Shown piece by piece: positions 10,194 through 21,539 of a DNA stretch of 64,000 nt. The translations under genes were made by a program, and so were the position numbers. Location of the stretch: contig ML682088.1 of NCBI GenBank assembly GCA_007922195.1, positions 4,242,922 through 4,306,921 on the forward strand, in the 5' to 3' direction. How positions within the stretch are numbered: position 1 is the stretch's first letter; every line of letters starts with the position of its first letter. The DNA comes from Podocnemis expansa. Taxonomy: Eukaryota; Chordata; Testudines; Podocnemididae. The notes under the pieces are model-generated. The model searched no databases. It was not told where the DNA came from and worked only from the letters and a program-made list of their open reading frames with translations.

Positions 10194-11430
10194 TTGCTTT
10201 CAACCCCTCGGGACAGGAAACCACCCCCTCTTGCAGCATTGGGAAACCAAGAACAGTTATGCCAGCTCGAGGCCAAATGCCAAAAACTCCTCTCCCTCGG
10301 AGTCATAGAAAAGGTCCCCAAGTGGGAGAGGGGCAACGGGTTTTACTCCCAATACTTCTTGGTCCCCAAACCCAACGGGGATCTACAGCCTACTCTAGAC
10401 CTCAGAGCGCTAAACAAGTACATAAGGAGAATAAAGTTCCGCATGGTTTCCCTCCCTCAGATTGTTCCCTCCCTGTCCCCGGGAGACTGGTTCACGGCCC
10501 TCAACCTAAAGGATGCTTACTTTCACATATTTCCAAAGGGATATCCGTGTTAGTCTAGTCCAGCAAAAAAAAAAACAAGGAGTCGTGTGGCACTTAAAGA
10601 CTAACAGATTTATTTTTCACATGAGCTTTCGTGGGAGAAAATCCCACTTAGTCAGATGCTTCAAAGATGGGTGAACTTACAGAATGGAATGAAAATAAAT
10701 GCCAAGGGGTGTAAAACATAGGATCAGATCATAGAGTAACAGCAAATCAGAGCAGTTGTTAGGTTCAAACCATGGGAAGCCTGAAGTCAAATGACCTTTT
10801 GTAACGGGAAAAAAACCCATAGTCTCGATTCAATCCTGCTTTCACAGAATTTAACTTGCATATTAATTTGAGCTCAGCTGTTTCTCTTTGAAGTCTTGAT
10901 GTAGATCACCACTTTACACCAGTTGCCTCTCATCTTCCAGGGGTAGACAACGGCTTAGCGGACTCACTCAGCAGGAAAACCCTAGCAAACCACGAGTGGT
11001 CCCTTCACAAGAATGTATTTTCCCTGTTGACAGATAGATGGGGACCTCCCCAGGTGGATCTCTTCGCCACAAAACAGAATCTCAAATGCCTCCAATTCTG
11101 TTCCCTCCAGGGTCGAGAGGAGGGCTCGCTCAGTGATGCCTTCCTCCTCAGTTGGTCGGGGGCCCTGATGTATGCCTTCCTGCCAATTCCTCTCATCCAC
11201 AGAGTGATACTGAAGATCCTTGCAGATGGAGCACACATCATCCTGATAGCTCCGGACTGGCCCAGACAACACTGGTTCCCACTCCTGCAGGACTTGTCCA
11301 TAAAGACCCCGCTCCACCTCCCTCAGTGGGTGGATCTCCTAACACAGGACTCAGGGCACCTTCGGCACCTGAACCAAGGCCACCTATACCTGACAGCGTG
11401 GACAGTCTCTAGCTCAGCAAGCAAGAGAGG
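10194..11430 (+). pseudogene. DIRS-A reverse transcriptase / RNase H, core replaced by insertion
   Basis: The N-terminal fingers and first catalytic strand are readable (a FLVPKPNGDLQPTLDLRALN-type segment, then NLKDAYFHI, with the first palm Asp). The frame is cut at 10531 by a retroposon. It resumes near 10906 with the RNase H end (HLPGVD and LADSLSRK) and the conserved domain after it (11027-11430). The rest of the palm, including the Y-D-D box, and most of RNase H are missing, so the insertion came with a deletion of very roughly 1 kb when compared with DIRS-B. Confidence 0.8.
10531..10900 (-). repeat. Penelope-like retroposon in DIRS-A RT, long copy
   Basis: It begins TTCCAAAGGGATATCCGTGTTAGTC, the inverted 3' end of the family, then has an A-run, the arm and a hammerhead-like core on the minus strand. 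The core reads CTGACTA (10649-10655), so a conserved G is lost. It continues 200 bases further upstream (in element sense) than most copies. The 10680-10790 part aligns in reverse complement with 19245-19370, which defines a longer element body. Confidence 0.75.
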
Positions 11431-11436
11431 TGCTGC

Positions 11437-12450
11437 TTGGACAGCGTTAAGAAGATCTTGGTTGGTAGCAGGAAACCCTCCACCAGGTCCACGTACACGG
11501 CCAAATGGAAACGCTTCTCCACTTGGTCCCATGACAAAGACATAGACCCTATCTCAGCACCAATCCATACAATTCTGGACTATCTTCTAGATCTTAGAGA
11601 AAAAGGCCTGTCCCTGTCATCACTGAGAGTCCACTTAGCAGCAATTTCGGCTCTTCACAAAAAGATAGATGGGGTCCCAGTCTTTTCACACCCCATATCT
11701 CACAGGTTCCTGAAAGGGGTGGAAAAGCTTTTCCCCCACCCTCGTAAACCCACCCCTCAGTGGGATCTGAATGTTGTACTCTGAGCATTAACAGAGCCAC
11801 TGTATGAACCTTTGGATTCAGCCACCCTGCTAGTTTTGTCATGGAAGGTGGCTTTCTTAGTAGCAATCACCTCAGCTAGAAGTGTTTCGGAGTTGCGAGC
11901 TCTCTCCTCTGAACCCCCATATACGACGTTCTTCCCGGATAAGGTGGTCCTCCATCACCACCCTTCCTTTCTACCCAAGGTGGCCACCCCCTTCCAGATG
12001 AACCAAGAAATTTGCCTGCTGGTTTTCTATCCCGACCCCCGGGTCACAGAAAACCAGAGATGTTGGCACACCTTAGATGTGAGGATAGCACTCTTAACTT
12101 ATATTGAGCGTACTCGATCCTTCCATAAGACCTCCCAGTTGTTTGCGGCGGTTGCCGAATGCACGAGAGGTTCCCCAGTGTCCTCTCAGTGCATCTCCAA
12201 ATGGATTGTAAACTGTATCAAAGACTGCTATGGAAGGTCAAACACACTTCTCCCAGAGACTGTGAGAGCCCACTCTACCAAGGCACAGGTGTCTTCTACA
12301 TCCTTCCTCGCCAAGGTCCCAGTCCAAGAGATCTGCAGGGCTGCTACATGGTCCTTGATTCATACCTTCACAACGCACTACGCCATTGCCCAACAGGCTA
12401 GAGATGATACCACTTTGGGAGGAGCTGTACTCAGTGTGGGTAGACTGTAA
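11437..12450 (+). pseudogene. DIRS-A tyrosine recombinase, one in-frame stop
   Basis: A single frame runs about 337 codons, interrupted only by TGA at 11782-11784. The N-terminal SAM-like core-binding part (STRSTYTAKW, LREKGLSLSSLRVHLAAIS) precedes the catalytic part. The first catalytic Arg is in TSARSVSEL (11878-11880). The HxxR box reads HSTK (His 12271-12273, Lys 12280-12282), so the second catalytic Arg is replaced. The nucleophile Tyr is in HTFTTHY (12379-12381). The enzyme would insert circular DNA by recombination. The Lys substitution and the stop predict inactivity. Confidence 0.85.
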
Positions 12451-12487
12451 CTCCTCCCACTATCCTTGTGTACGTCTAGCAGTCATC

Positions 12488-12821
12488 TGTAACTGAATGA
12501 TGTGAGCAGTGCTCGAAGGAGAACGGTTGGTTACTTACCAGTAACCGTCCTTCTTCGAGATGGGCTGCTCACATACATTCAGGCCCCTCCCACCATCCCC
12601 GCTACGGAGTTGGCAAAGGTATATGGGACTGGGAGGGTCAGGGTCATGGTCACCTATATAGCCGTGGTCGCGGCGTGTAGGGGGCGTTGGCCGTGTGCCC
12701 TGACCTGACAGGCTAACGCTAAAGACTTTCCGAGCTACTGTGTGCTGCAGCACATAGACAACTGTAACTGAATGTATGTGAGCAGCCCATCTCGAAGAAG
12801 GATGGTTACTGGTAAGTAACC
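12488..12821 (-). repeat. DIRS-A internal complementary region and right terminal repeat
   Basis: 12490-12520 is the reverse complement of the extreme left terminus. 12529-12582 (GGTTACTTACCAGTAACC...) and 12768-12821 are imperfect 54-base inverted arms enclosing the right terminal repeat body. This arrangement is characteristic of DIRS, where the complementary region templates completion of the ends. A near-identical pair of arms occurs alone at 35994-36271. Confidence 0.85.
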
Positions 12822-13110
12822 AACCGTTATCTTGCCTTGCATTCTGAGAACCCTGGAGTCTCAAGAAATTTACAACGGGGATATATTGGGAACAACTGGA
12901 GTGGGGAGGGAGCCCCAGTGAGAAAGTGATGGCAATCAAGTTAAATGTTATGGGCAAACACAACAAGGATTTAAGAGCACCTATTAGTTTAACCAATTAG
13001 GTTGCAAACAAGCTGGTATAGCGCACAGCCTACAGGAATGCAAAAAAACCCAAAACAAACAAACAAAAACAACCTAAGAAAAAGATCATGTCTGGCTCTT
13101 GAGGACTGTA

Positions 13111-14073
13111 AGGCTATGTCCACACTTAGGCAGTTAAATCTATTTAAGTTAAATTGGTTTAATAAAATCACCTTAAAATCATTAAATTAATTTAAATTAA
13201 ATCAATTTAACATGCCCACACTAGAAACTCAAATCAAACTAGCAGGGGAGTCGCTGGCACTGGGCATGCCAGGGCATGTGTCCTGAACCCCAGAGCCAGT
13301 GCCACGGATCTCTGGCTCAATCAGGCCGGAGATCCGGGGCCCAGCCGCCAGTGGCAGCAGTGGCCCTGTCCCCAGCCGGGGATCTGGGGCCTGGCAACCC
13401 GCGGCCCCGTCCCGCCAGGGATGTGGAGCCCAGCCGCCTGTGACCGCGGTGGCCCCGTCCCCGGCCGGGGATCTGGGTCCTGGCCGCTGGCAGCCTGGCC
13501 ACCTGTGGCCACAGTGGCCTCGTCCCCCACTGGGGATGCGGGGCCTGGTCGCCTGCAGCCGCGGTGGCACAGTGGCTCCTGGCCCTGTCCGTGGCCAGGG
13601 GGCAGGGGCCTGTAGGCTGGGGGCATGACCTGCCAGCCAGGGGCGGGGCCTGGGCTCGTGTCCCAGGTCCCTCCCCCCAGCCAGCGACACCCCTGCGAAC
13701 TATCATGACCATGGACAAAACTTGCTCGTTGGATTTAAGAGAGGGGCATCACAGGAGGTGTGGCAAGATGGCCCCCTGGATGGGTCATGCCCCTCCTCAA
13801 TATATAGAAAAAGGACAGCACTCTGGGAAGGAGAAGCACAAAAGTGTTAATTTGAAATAACATGTCCACAGAGTGTTATTTCAAAATAACAGTTTTGATG
13901 TGACTGTCATTTCAATATAATACTAGGTTTTATTATGTCAAAATGACTTTCCTTATTGTGAGATAAGGGAGCTCCTTATCTCAATCTAAGGAAACACAGT
14001 GTGGACCTGCAATCTTTTAAACTGAAATAATCTGGATTATTTCGATGTAAAGACTGTGTTCGGACATGCCCTA
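13111..14073. mobile_element. MITE (AGGCTATGTCCACAC family) with GC-rich interior
   Basis: Left end AGGCTATGTCCACACTT and right end GTGTTCGGACATGCCCTA are imperfect inverted repeats, followed inward by AT-rich TTTAAATTAAA-type arms. The interior carries a GC-rich block at 13230-13690. It lies between the two DIRS copies. Confidence 0.6.
13230..13690. repeat. GC/CpG-rich imperfect tandem block
   Basis: About 60-base units recur, each containing variants of GGGGATCTGGGGCCTGGC and CCCCGTCCC. Open frames across it on both strands reflect composition, not genes. Similar wording occurs at 24360-24735. Confidence 0.6.
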
Positions 14074-14469
14074 AGTGCCCTGTAAGCTAATGATGTTCTT
14101 CTAGTGTTGTTCATATCCATACAGAATTAGGTGTTTACGTGCCACAGCACACAGTTGCTGGAAAACTTTTTGCCCTAGGCTGTCCTCACAGGCTCAGCAG
14201 CTAACGTCCCCTCTGACCTGTGCACCTGCGTGGCATATACAGTAGGTGGCCTAGATGCTGTCCCCCCTTCAGTTCCTTCTTTCTGCCCATTAGCGACAGT
14301 CCTGGAACTGCCCACTCTTGAAATTCTGCAAGCGCCTGTCCTTTTTATCTTGTTCCATTCTGGAAAACCTCTTTGGTTCAAACTTCCCTCCAGGCTATGG
14401 GTGAGCTGAAGAAACCACCAATCCACCATCTCCCAAAGGTACCATCTTTGCTGGCACTGTTCCACCTGT

Positions 14470-16770
14470 GCCTGGCTTCAAGCCCTGTGCCAGCTGCAGG
14501 AAGGCTTTTCCAATTAGTGATATGTATGAAAAGTGCCTGAAATGCCTCCGTGAGAGCCACAGGGTCTTCAAATACAAAATATGCTGATCCTTCAAACTGA
14601 GGACCCAGAAGGAGCAGGCTCCATGGCAATGGAAAAACCCCTACATCCCATCTTGGTGCCAAGCCCCCATTCATCAGCAGATGGGGTCACAGCAATTCAG
14701 GCCCAATTGGCACTGGCCCCACCTCAGCACCAGTCCCCGACCTCAAAGCCCAAGAAGGCCCACTCAGGTTCAGAGTCTGTCAGGGGTGCCTGCCCTAAGG
14801 AAAAGCCACATCACCGGCGCTGGTCCGGGTCACCAGCACAGGCCACTTCTGGGGCACAAGGACCAGAGACAATAATGAGCCCTTCCATGCCAGAAGCATT
14901 TGAGGCAGCCAAGGCCCTTCTGCAGCTGTTGGCCACAACCCCACCTAGGCTCACAGTGTCCAGAGGGAAACCAGCCTTGCTTTCCAAAGCCTGGTTGGGT
15001 TCTGAGCACAAGCCTTGTCCTTTGGCACAGGAGGGGACAGTGAGTGATCCTGACCGGCACCAGGACAACCCATCATGGCACTGAGCTTTGACCCCCGGTT
15101 CCCCAGAGCAGAAACCCAGGGTCAGTCAGCACAACTCTGCACCATCGAGGACACCTCGATCCTTTCCACATGGCACCCCACTGAGGAGGAGGGCCTTGAC
15201 CCTCTTATCATTGAGGTCAGAGCCCAGGGATGATAGGGCCTACATCAGCTTTTCCCCACAGGCTTCATCACCGGAGCATTCACCATCCTGCCTGCAAAGG
15301 CTTCCCTACCCCAGGGCCTGATCACACACCTTGGGAAATTCCAATACCCAGCACTGGCATTCATCATCTCCATTGGCACTGAACTCAGCTTCGACTAAGC
15401 TTGCGGGTGAGCATAGGAAAAAGTGCTCCCCATCATCCCCACAACACAGGGAGTCCTGGGACAGAGATTTAACACCGACATATGCAACACCACACAGAAC
15501 TTCCTCAGTGCCAACACAAAAAAGATGCTGTTCACCACATGCTGATTGGCACAGGGACCTTGAAAGCCACTTGGTGTGGGGCCGTTCAACCTCAGCAAGG
15601 GACTCAGCACTGAGGACCTTCAGGAACTGGACATCTCAGTGGTCCTACTGGGGTTCTGGGGACTCCTCCCACAGGGACACTAGGTCTTGGGGTTCATCAA
15701 GGCCAGCCACCCCAAGGCAGACCCAGGATGCAGTGGACTCTGACAAGGACTTGGACTCTGACAAGGACTTGGACCCGGGAGCAGGACCATCAGGTTCCCA
15801 TCATAACCCCTCAAGGATGTTGTCCTCGTCATCCCCAGATGAGGCAGCCTGCCAGAGATCATTGTCCTTCAGAGAGGGCCCTAGCTCCCATCAGGCCTGC
15901 TGAGATGCATGGCTGCCAATCTTGACCTAAAGATTGAGTTAGTTAAAGAAGACTTTGACCCCCTCTTCAATGTGGGCAACGTAGCCTGACCAGCAAGAGT
16001 AGCAGTACCCCTACATGAAGGGGTCCTCAAGATAGCACAAGCCAGGTGGCAGACCCCTTCATCAATTTCTGCAGTCTTCAAAGCAGCAGAGAGGAAGTAC
16101 CACATCCCTGCGGACAGGTTCGGCTTCCTTTTGAACCACCCTAAACCCAAGTCTCTGGTAATGGACACTGCTAACCAGCATGTGAGAGAGGGTCAACCAA
16201 CAGCTACCCCCAGAGAACAAAGAGGCCAAGAAGCTCAACCTTGTTGGGAAGAAAATGTACTCCACCATGGCCCTTCAGCTCTGTATTGCCGATCAGCAGG
16301 CCCTCATGGAGGAGGTATATTTTTAACCTCTAGTGGTCCATGGAGAGGTTCAGGGACCTCATTCCCCCCAACCATGCAGTGGATTATCCACTATGATCGA
16401 GGATCCTAGCAGCCCACGACATGCTCTTGATCTCCTGGGATGCTACAGATACAGCAAGCTGTGGGCTGGCATCAGCTTTTGCCATGCACAGGTCCACCTG
16501 GCTGCAGGGCTCAGACCTATCTCCCCAAGTGCAGCAGTCCACCCAGGACCTCCCCTTTGAAGGTCTGCTGCTGCTTGCTGAGTCAGTGGACATGAAATTG
16601 CATGGCATGAAGGACTCCATGTCACACTCAGGTCACTGGGCATGTATACCCCTCAGACAGCCAGATGGTCCTTTTGTTTGCAACAAGAAGAGCAACAGCC
16701 CCAACAGCAAATATGGCAGCAGTCCCATCACCCCTATGGGAATGGCAACAGGGATAGAAGGGGAGGTGGG
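14470..16770 (+). pseudogene. DIRS-B gag-like ORF, frameshifted
   Basis: The Cys-rich head (GFKPC, EKCLKCLRESH) near 14475-14570 aligns with DIRS-A gag. It is followed by Ser/Pro-rich segments in shifting frames (14581-15084, 15331-15903) and a part matching DIRS-A 9470-9800 around 16420-16650 (TASCGLASAFAMHRSTWLQG). Multiple stops are present. Confidence 0.75.
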
Positions 16771-16774
16771 GAGA

Positions 16775-17340
16775 CAGGGCCGCTCTTAGGATAGGGCAAG
16801 AGGAGCAGCTGCCCATGGCCACACACTTTGGGGGGCCCTGCGGGGCCCACACCACTGCTCCCCACATGCCGGGAACCGAGCGATCCAGCCAAAAGCGGCA
16901 TCTCAGTTCAGCGCTCCTGGTCCGCCCCCTCCCCACGTATGCTGCTTTTGGTTCTGTGCTAAAGCAGTGGGGAGGGGGCAGGAGGCAGTACAGTGCCCGT
17001 ACTGCTATCCTTCTGGCTGCGCTACCTCCTGCCCCCTCTCCGCTGCCCTGGCACAGAGCTGAAAGCAGCGTGCATGGCTGGAGGGGGAGCAGACTGGCAG
17101 TGCTGAATTGGGCCGCCACTTTTCACCAGCTCGCCTGGTCTCTGGCATGGGACAGCCAGGGCAGGGGTCTGCTTCTCCCCTGAGCCAGCTGTCCCTGCCC
17201 CCCACACAGCTGGGGGGGGTGAGTGGGGGCCCAAGAGAGGGTGATTCACCCGGGGCCCTGCACACCCCCAGGGACGGCCCTAGGGGGAGGGGACCCTGGT
17301 CCCAGGGCAACTCCTAAGCTTCATTGCAGGGTGGTGGTAA
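16775..17340. repeat. GC-rich insertion in DIRS-B, probable MITE
   Basis: Composition changes abruptly at CAGGGCCGCTCTTAGG (16775), a start resembling the GC-rich MITEs at 29445 and 61815. The right boundary near CAGGGACGGCCCTAGG (17268) is not clean and no target-site duplication could be fixed. Confidence 0.4.
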
Positions 17341-17559
17341 TGTGCTCCCTCCAGCACAGAGACAAAGATTTTGACCTCTTGCCTGAGGGCTGCCATAACA
17401 CGCTGGAGCTGACTCAGCCATTCCAGAATTGCTTGGCCCCTTTCCACCAACAATGGGCCAGGAGAACCTCAGACCGCTGAGTCCTAGACACGGTTTCACG
17501 GGGTTATCCTGCACAATTCAGGGCCAGACCCTGGGACCAAAAACTGCCCCATCCACACA

Positions 17560-19165
17560 AAAATGGGGACCCCTCCCACAAGGCCCTGCTAAAGCTGGAG
17601 TGCCAGAAACTCCTGGTCTTGGGGGCCATAGAGACAGTGTCTTCAAGAGAGAAAAGGATGGGTTTTTACTTCCATTACTTCCTGGTCCTGAAGTCAAGCA
17701 GAGGCCTGTGATCCATCCTAAATCTCAGGGCCTTCAACAGATGTCTAAGGCAAATAAAGTTCTTTGTCTCAGATTATTCCATCATTAGATCCAGGGGATT
17801 GGTTCGTGGCCCTTGACCTGACGGACACCTACCACCACATTTCAATAAGACAAAGACCCAGAAAATTCCTCCGCTTCATGGTGAGCGGGGAATCACTTCC
17901 AATTCACCCCACGCCCCTTCAGCTTCTCCTTTGCCCCAAGCATTCTCACCAAGTGCATTGCAGCTGTAGCAGCGGATCTGAGAAAGCAGGGGATCCGAAT
18001 CTCCCCCTACCTCGATGACTGGCTGATAAGGGGAAGGTCCAAGCACCAGGTCTGATGCAGTGTCAGGATGGTTCAGAGCCTGTGAAGCAGCCTGGGCCTC
18101 CTTATAAACCTAGAAAAATCAAAACTCACCCCATCAAGGAGAATAGAGTTCATAGGGGCCCAATAAGACTCAATAAGGGCACGGGCCACCCTACCCCATC
18201 CGGGTTTCACTCCATATCTACCTTCATTTCAGACATACGTCACTCTTTCACCGCAACTGCAAGACACTGCGGCAGCTTCCACTTATGTAATAAGGACAGC
18301 ACGCCTCTGGATGAAGCCCTTACAGTTGTGTCTGGCAACAAGTTTCCACCCACAGTGCCAATCCCTGAACCGGGCAGTCACCATCCTGAGGGATATGCTG
18401 GACTCATTAAGAGTCTGACAGAACCCAGAGTTTGCACATGCAGGAGTCCCTGGATCCTTCACTCACACTGATCACAGGTGCATCAGACTTAGGGTGAGGA
18501 GCCCACATCATGAGAGGTCTATCCACCCAGAGGTCTTGGTTTCGGGGAGACAGCCCTCTTCACATAAACATGAAAGAAATGAGGGGGATACGCCTAGCGT
18601 GTAGAGTGTTCCTAGACAGAAAACAATTCCGGTACTGACAGATAACATGGCAGCCATGTGCTATATCAACTGCCAAGGGGGTGCCCAATCACTGGTGCTG
18701 TGTGACAAAGCTTCCCTTCTGTGGGAACTGACACTGAAATTCAACTTTACCCCAATAACTTTCCACCTGCCAGGGGTGAGCAATGCACAAGGGGACACAC
18801 TCAGTAGGAAATTCCTTCCTGAGCACAAGTAGCCACTGCACCAAGCAGTAGTGAACTATGTCTTTGAGGCCTGGGCCCCCACAAATGGACCTGTTTGCCT
18901 CCCGTGCAAACTGCAAGTGCAGTCGATTTTGCTTGTTCAGGACCAAGGACTCGGGGTCCCTCTCAGATGCCTTTCTGATCAATTGAAGAGACCTGCTCCT
19001 CTATGGTTTTCCTCCCATTCCCATGATCCACAGGGTTCTGCTAAAGATCAAAAGGGATCAGGTGGATGTAATTCTGATAGCCCTGGCTTGGCCATACCAG
19101 CCATGGTATACCACTCTCCTTGACCTTCCAGTGGTGCCACCCATAACCCTTGCACTCTGAGCAGA
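17560..19165 (+). pseudogene. DIRS-B reverse transcriptase / RNase H remnant
   Basis: Readable segments in order: RT fingers near 17590-17760, the first catalytic Asp strand (DPGDWFVALDLTDTYHHIS) at 17790-17850, the YLDD box at 18008-18019 in SPYLDDWLI, RNase H (DASDLG near 18487, LTDNMAAMCYINCQGG near 18636, DTLSRK near 18797) and the following conserved domain to 19150. Frameshifts and stops separate them. Confidence 0.8.
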
Positions 19166-19204
19166 CTCTCTCACTCAGGGCTGAATTGTCACTATGGATT
19201 CTTT

Positions 19205-19445
19205 TCACATTATAACAGGTAATTTGCCTTTACCCTCCCTCTGTATGCTGTTTCCTGGAGTTTGAATCCTTACAAATGCTCTGATTTGCTGTTGCAATAT
19301 GACCTGATCCCATGTCTTACACTCCCCTGCATTTATTTTTATCCAATTCTGTAAGTTCTCTCTCTTAAACGCGTCTGACGAAGTGGGATATTCTCCCACG
19401 AAAGCTCATGTGATAAATAAATCTTTTAGTCTTTAAGTGCTACTT
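19205..19445 (+). repeat. Penelope-like retroposon with upstream body
   Basis: 19245-19370 aligns with the reverse complement of 10680-10790 (CTGATTTGCTGTT..., CATTTATTTTTATCCAATTCTGTAAGTTC), showing that the element extends at least 120 bases upstream of the ribozyme. The copy stops at TTTAAGTGC and lacks the CCCCTTTGGAA terminus. It sits just past the truncated end of DIRS-B. Confidence 0.75.
19370..19412 (+). ncRNA. Hammerhead ribozyme motif
   Basis: CTGACGA at 19375-19381, perfect stem II GTGGGA/TCCCAC, GAAA at 19400-19403, GCTC at 19404-19407. Upstream GCGT can pair with ATGT including G-U pairs. All core residues are kept. Confidence 0.6.
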
Positions 19446-20180
19446 AGCTAAAACTTAGCTATTTACAAGTAAGTAACCCTCAATTTCTTTAGCCCTGTCA
19501 CTTATGTAAATACAGGGATAGATGATTGATATGATAAAGGATGTGAGCTAGAATTCAAAGGCTTCAGCTCTTTCAACCTTTGGCTTGTAGATCCACCACC
19601 CTTTCCTTGGCAAGTGGAATGTTTCATGCTTGCCACACTCTTTGAAGGGGAAACATGAAATTTTTGGTACTACATAATCATCACCCTACTAAGCTGGTGT
19701 GCTGAGTTTGTAGTGCCAATGAGACCATTTGCTCAATCTCAGTTAAAAACATTGAGCGTTTGTTTTATCACAGATCTGGTACATTCAGGACTCCTTATGT
19801 GGCTGACTACAGTTATTTGAAGGGCTCCCTCCCCCCTTACATGAAAAGGCAGGTGGACTTCAGGGAGGGGACTGAACAGGGGCATTTTAGCAACCAGCCA
19901 AATGTAGAAGCCCCTGCCAATTATTGGGATGGACTACCAATTATCTTGCTTGCTGCTTTTAGATAATTTCCTGCCTTTGCAGGTGCTTGGACTGATCAGG
20001 CAAACCGGGAAAGGGGGTGGAAGGAACTATTAGTGAACATATGAAGTGAGCATCACCCTATGGGTTCTCTCTTTAAATATGCTGGCACAAACGTCTGTAG
20101 AAAACAGGACGTCTGGGTATATTTTGGAATTGTCAATATGAGGAAATTTAGCTTACTTCTAACAGCTTAAGACTGTTTGC
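19446..20180. other. No recognisable feature
   Basis: Short open frames only; no domain, RNA gene or terminal-repeat pair was recognised. Confidence 0.3.
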
Positions 20181-20189
20181 TTAACAATA

Positions 20190-20710
20190 TATTTTAGTGA
20201 CACGTCTTTGTAATGCCTGATTTTTGCCAGTGATTAATTTGTTTTGTCAACTATGTACCATTCTTTTGATTGACACATTACTGTAACTTTATGGGGTATA
20301 AGAGGGAGGAAAGTAGTCTGTCAGGCAGATCACTTTGTGGGCATATTTGGGAAGAGCTCCATGCACAGATAGAAAGACTGGCCAGCTAGAAATCTGTGAC
20401 TGATTCACCCAAAGACTGCCCTTAGACTTGTGGGGTATCTGTCACATTTTGGGATACTCAAACCACCCTCAAGCATTTGTATGTCCTTAAGACTAATAAG
20501 TGGAGACCTTCAGGAAAAGAGATTCAAATGGGAATTGCTAGAGCTCAAAGAAGGAAAGCTTTAAGTTAAAACACTTGGTTTTAACTTCTCTTTGACAACC
20601 ACATAGCAGGCACTGGTATTGTGTTTCCTTTGGTTTATTGCCTTGATGCCAGTTCACACAAATTAAAAGCTACTGGGTTGAGGACCCAGTGGTACCACAA
20701 TAAGGGTACC
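20190..20710 (+). repeat. LTR-like repeat, copy 2
   Basis: The 3' part (20560-20700) aligns with 1122-1375. A TATA-like GGGGTATAAGAGGG lies at about 20293, so the stretch could be the U3-R-U5 of an old LTR. No internal region or duplication was found. It acts as the uninterrupted relative of the insertion site at 1151-1246. Confidence 0.4.
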
Positions 20711-21530
20711 AGCCCCTTCATACTCCACTGATGGGTTGAGCGCTTCCATCAGCACAATATTGCATTATAGTACACTAGTCAGGTAAACCCATTCAGGTGG
20801 CTGATTACCTGTCCCAGACTTTATCTGACAAATTCCCACTAAGGGTGGTGATGAGCAAGGAGGATAACAACACATGAACTGACCCCCTCTCTCATCACTC
20901 CCAAATCATTGTTAGAAGATTTGCCCCAGGATACAGTTTTACAAGTTCTCAAACATGTTCTTCAGAGTTTGCCAATAACTGTTTATTTCATGTGCGACAT
21001 GAATTGTCACCATGGGGTGATCATGATCTACTTTGGGAGCCCAGGTTGTAATACCAGAGGCCATATGGGAAGAAGTACAGTACACTGGCCACAAAGGGCA
21101 ACTTGGAGTGTTAGGTATGAAATAGAGATCTCGTACAGCAGTGTTCTGGCCAGGCATTGATGGTCACATTAGCTGATCAGAAACTGTATCATAGCTTACT
21201 TAGTAATAAACCTTATAAGCCAGTCAGTGTACCTATAATTGCTGTGGCTCATGGCAGTCCACACAGCTACATACACAGAAAAAAAAATAACCCCTGCTCC
21301 ACAGCTCCAGTCATTTCTGTTACTATCCTATGAGCTGTTTTTCCTCATGGTCAAAGCTAGCAGCCTAGTAACAACATAAATCACCTGAGAGCTGCTGGAA
21401 GAATGGTTTTCTAGGTGTGATTATCCATGCCTAATTAATGATAATGGACTGTAGTTTGCTGCTGCATGTTTCATCCAATTCCTGGCAGATAAAGGGATTT
21501 GGCTTCTCTGTACACCCAGATACCATCCTC
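20710..21530. other. No recognisable feature
   Basis: An 83-codon plus-strand frame (20909-21160) and its minus-strand shadow show no family resemblance. Confidence 0.3.
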
Positions 21531-21539
21531 AGTCTAATG

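Larger units (their letters stand above)
7618..12821 (+). mobile_element. DIRS-type tyrosine-recombinase retrotransposon (DIRS-A)
   Basis: The order is left terminal inverted repeat, gag-like ORF, RT/RNase H, tyrosine recombinase, internal complementary region, right terminal inverted repeat. This is diagnostic of DIRS elements, which use a tyrosine recombinase instead of DDE integrase and leave no target-site duplication. The left repeat (GCTGCTCACATCATTCAGTTAC..., 7628 on) matches the reverse complement of both 12490-12520 and 12583-12800. The element is 5.2 kb including a roughly 370-bp retroposon insertion in the RT. Frameshifts, one recombinase stop and loss of the RT core make it non-autonomous now. 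Confidence 0.9.
14088..19165 (+). mobile_element. DIRS-type retrotransposon, older 3'-truncated copy (DIRS-B)
   Basis: It has the same orientation and gene order as DIRS-A: a degenerate left terminal repeat (GGTGTTTACGTGCCACAG..., from about 14128), gag-like ORF, then RT/RNase H. The sequence diverges strongly from DIRS-A and stops after the RNase H region. No tyrosine recombinase or right terminal repeat was found. A retroposon copy follows at 19205. Confidence 0.85.

Noticed and set aside
13229..13718. Overlapping 100-153 codon ORFs on both strands
   Set aside because: All frames are open because of the GC-rich tandem block; no codon signal.
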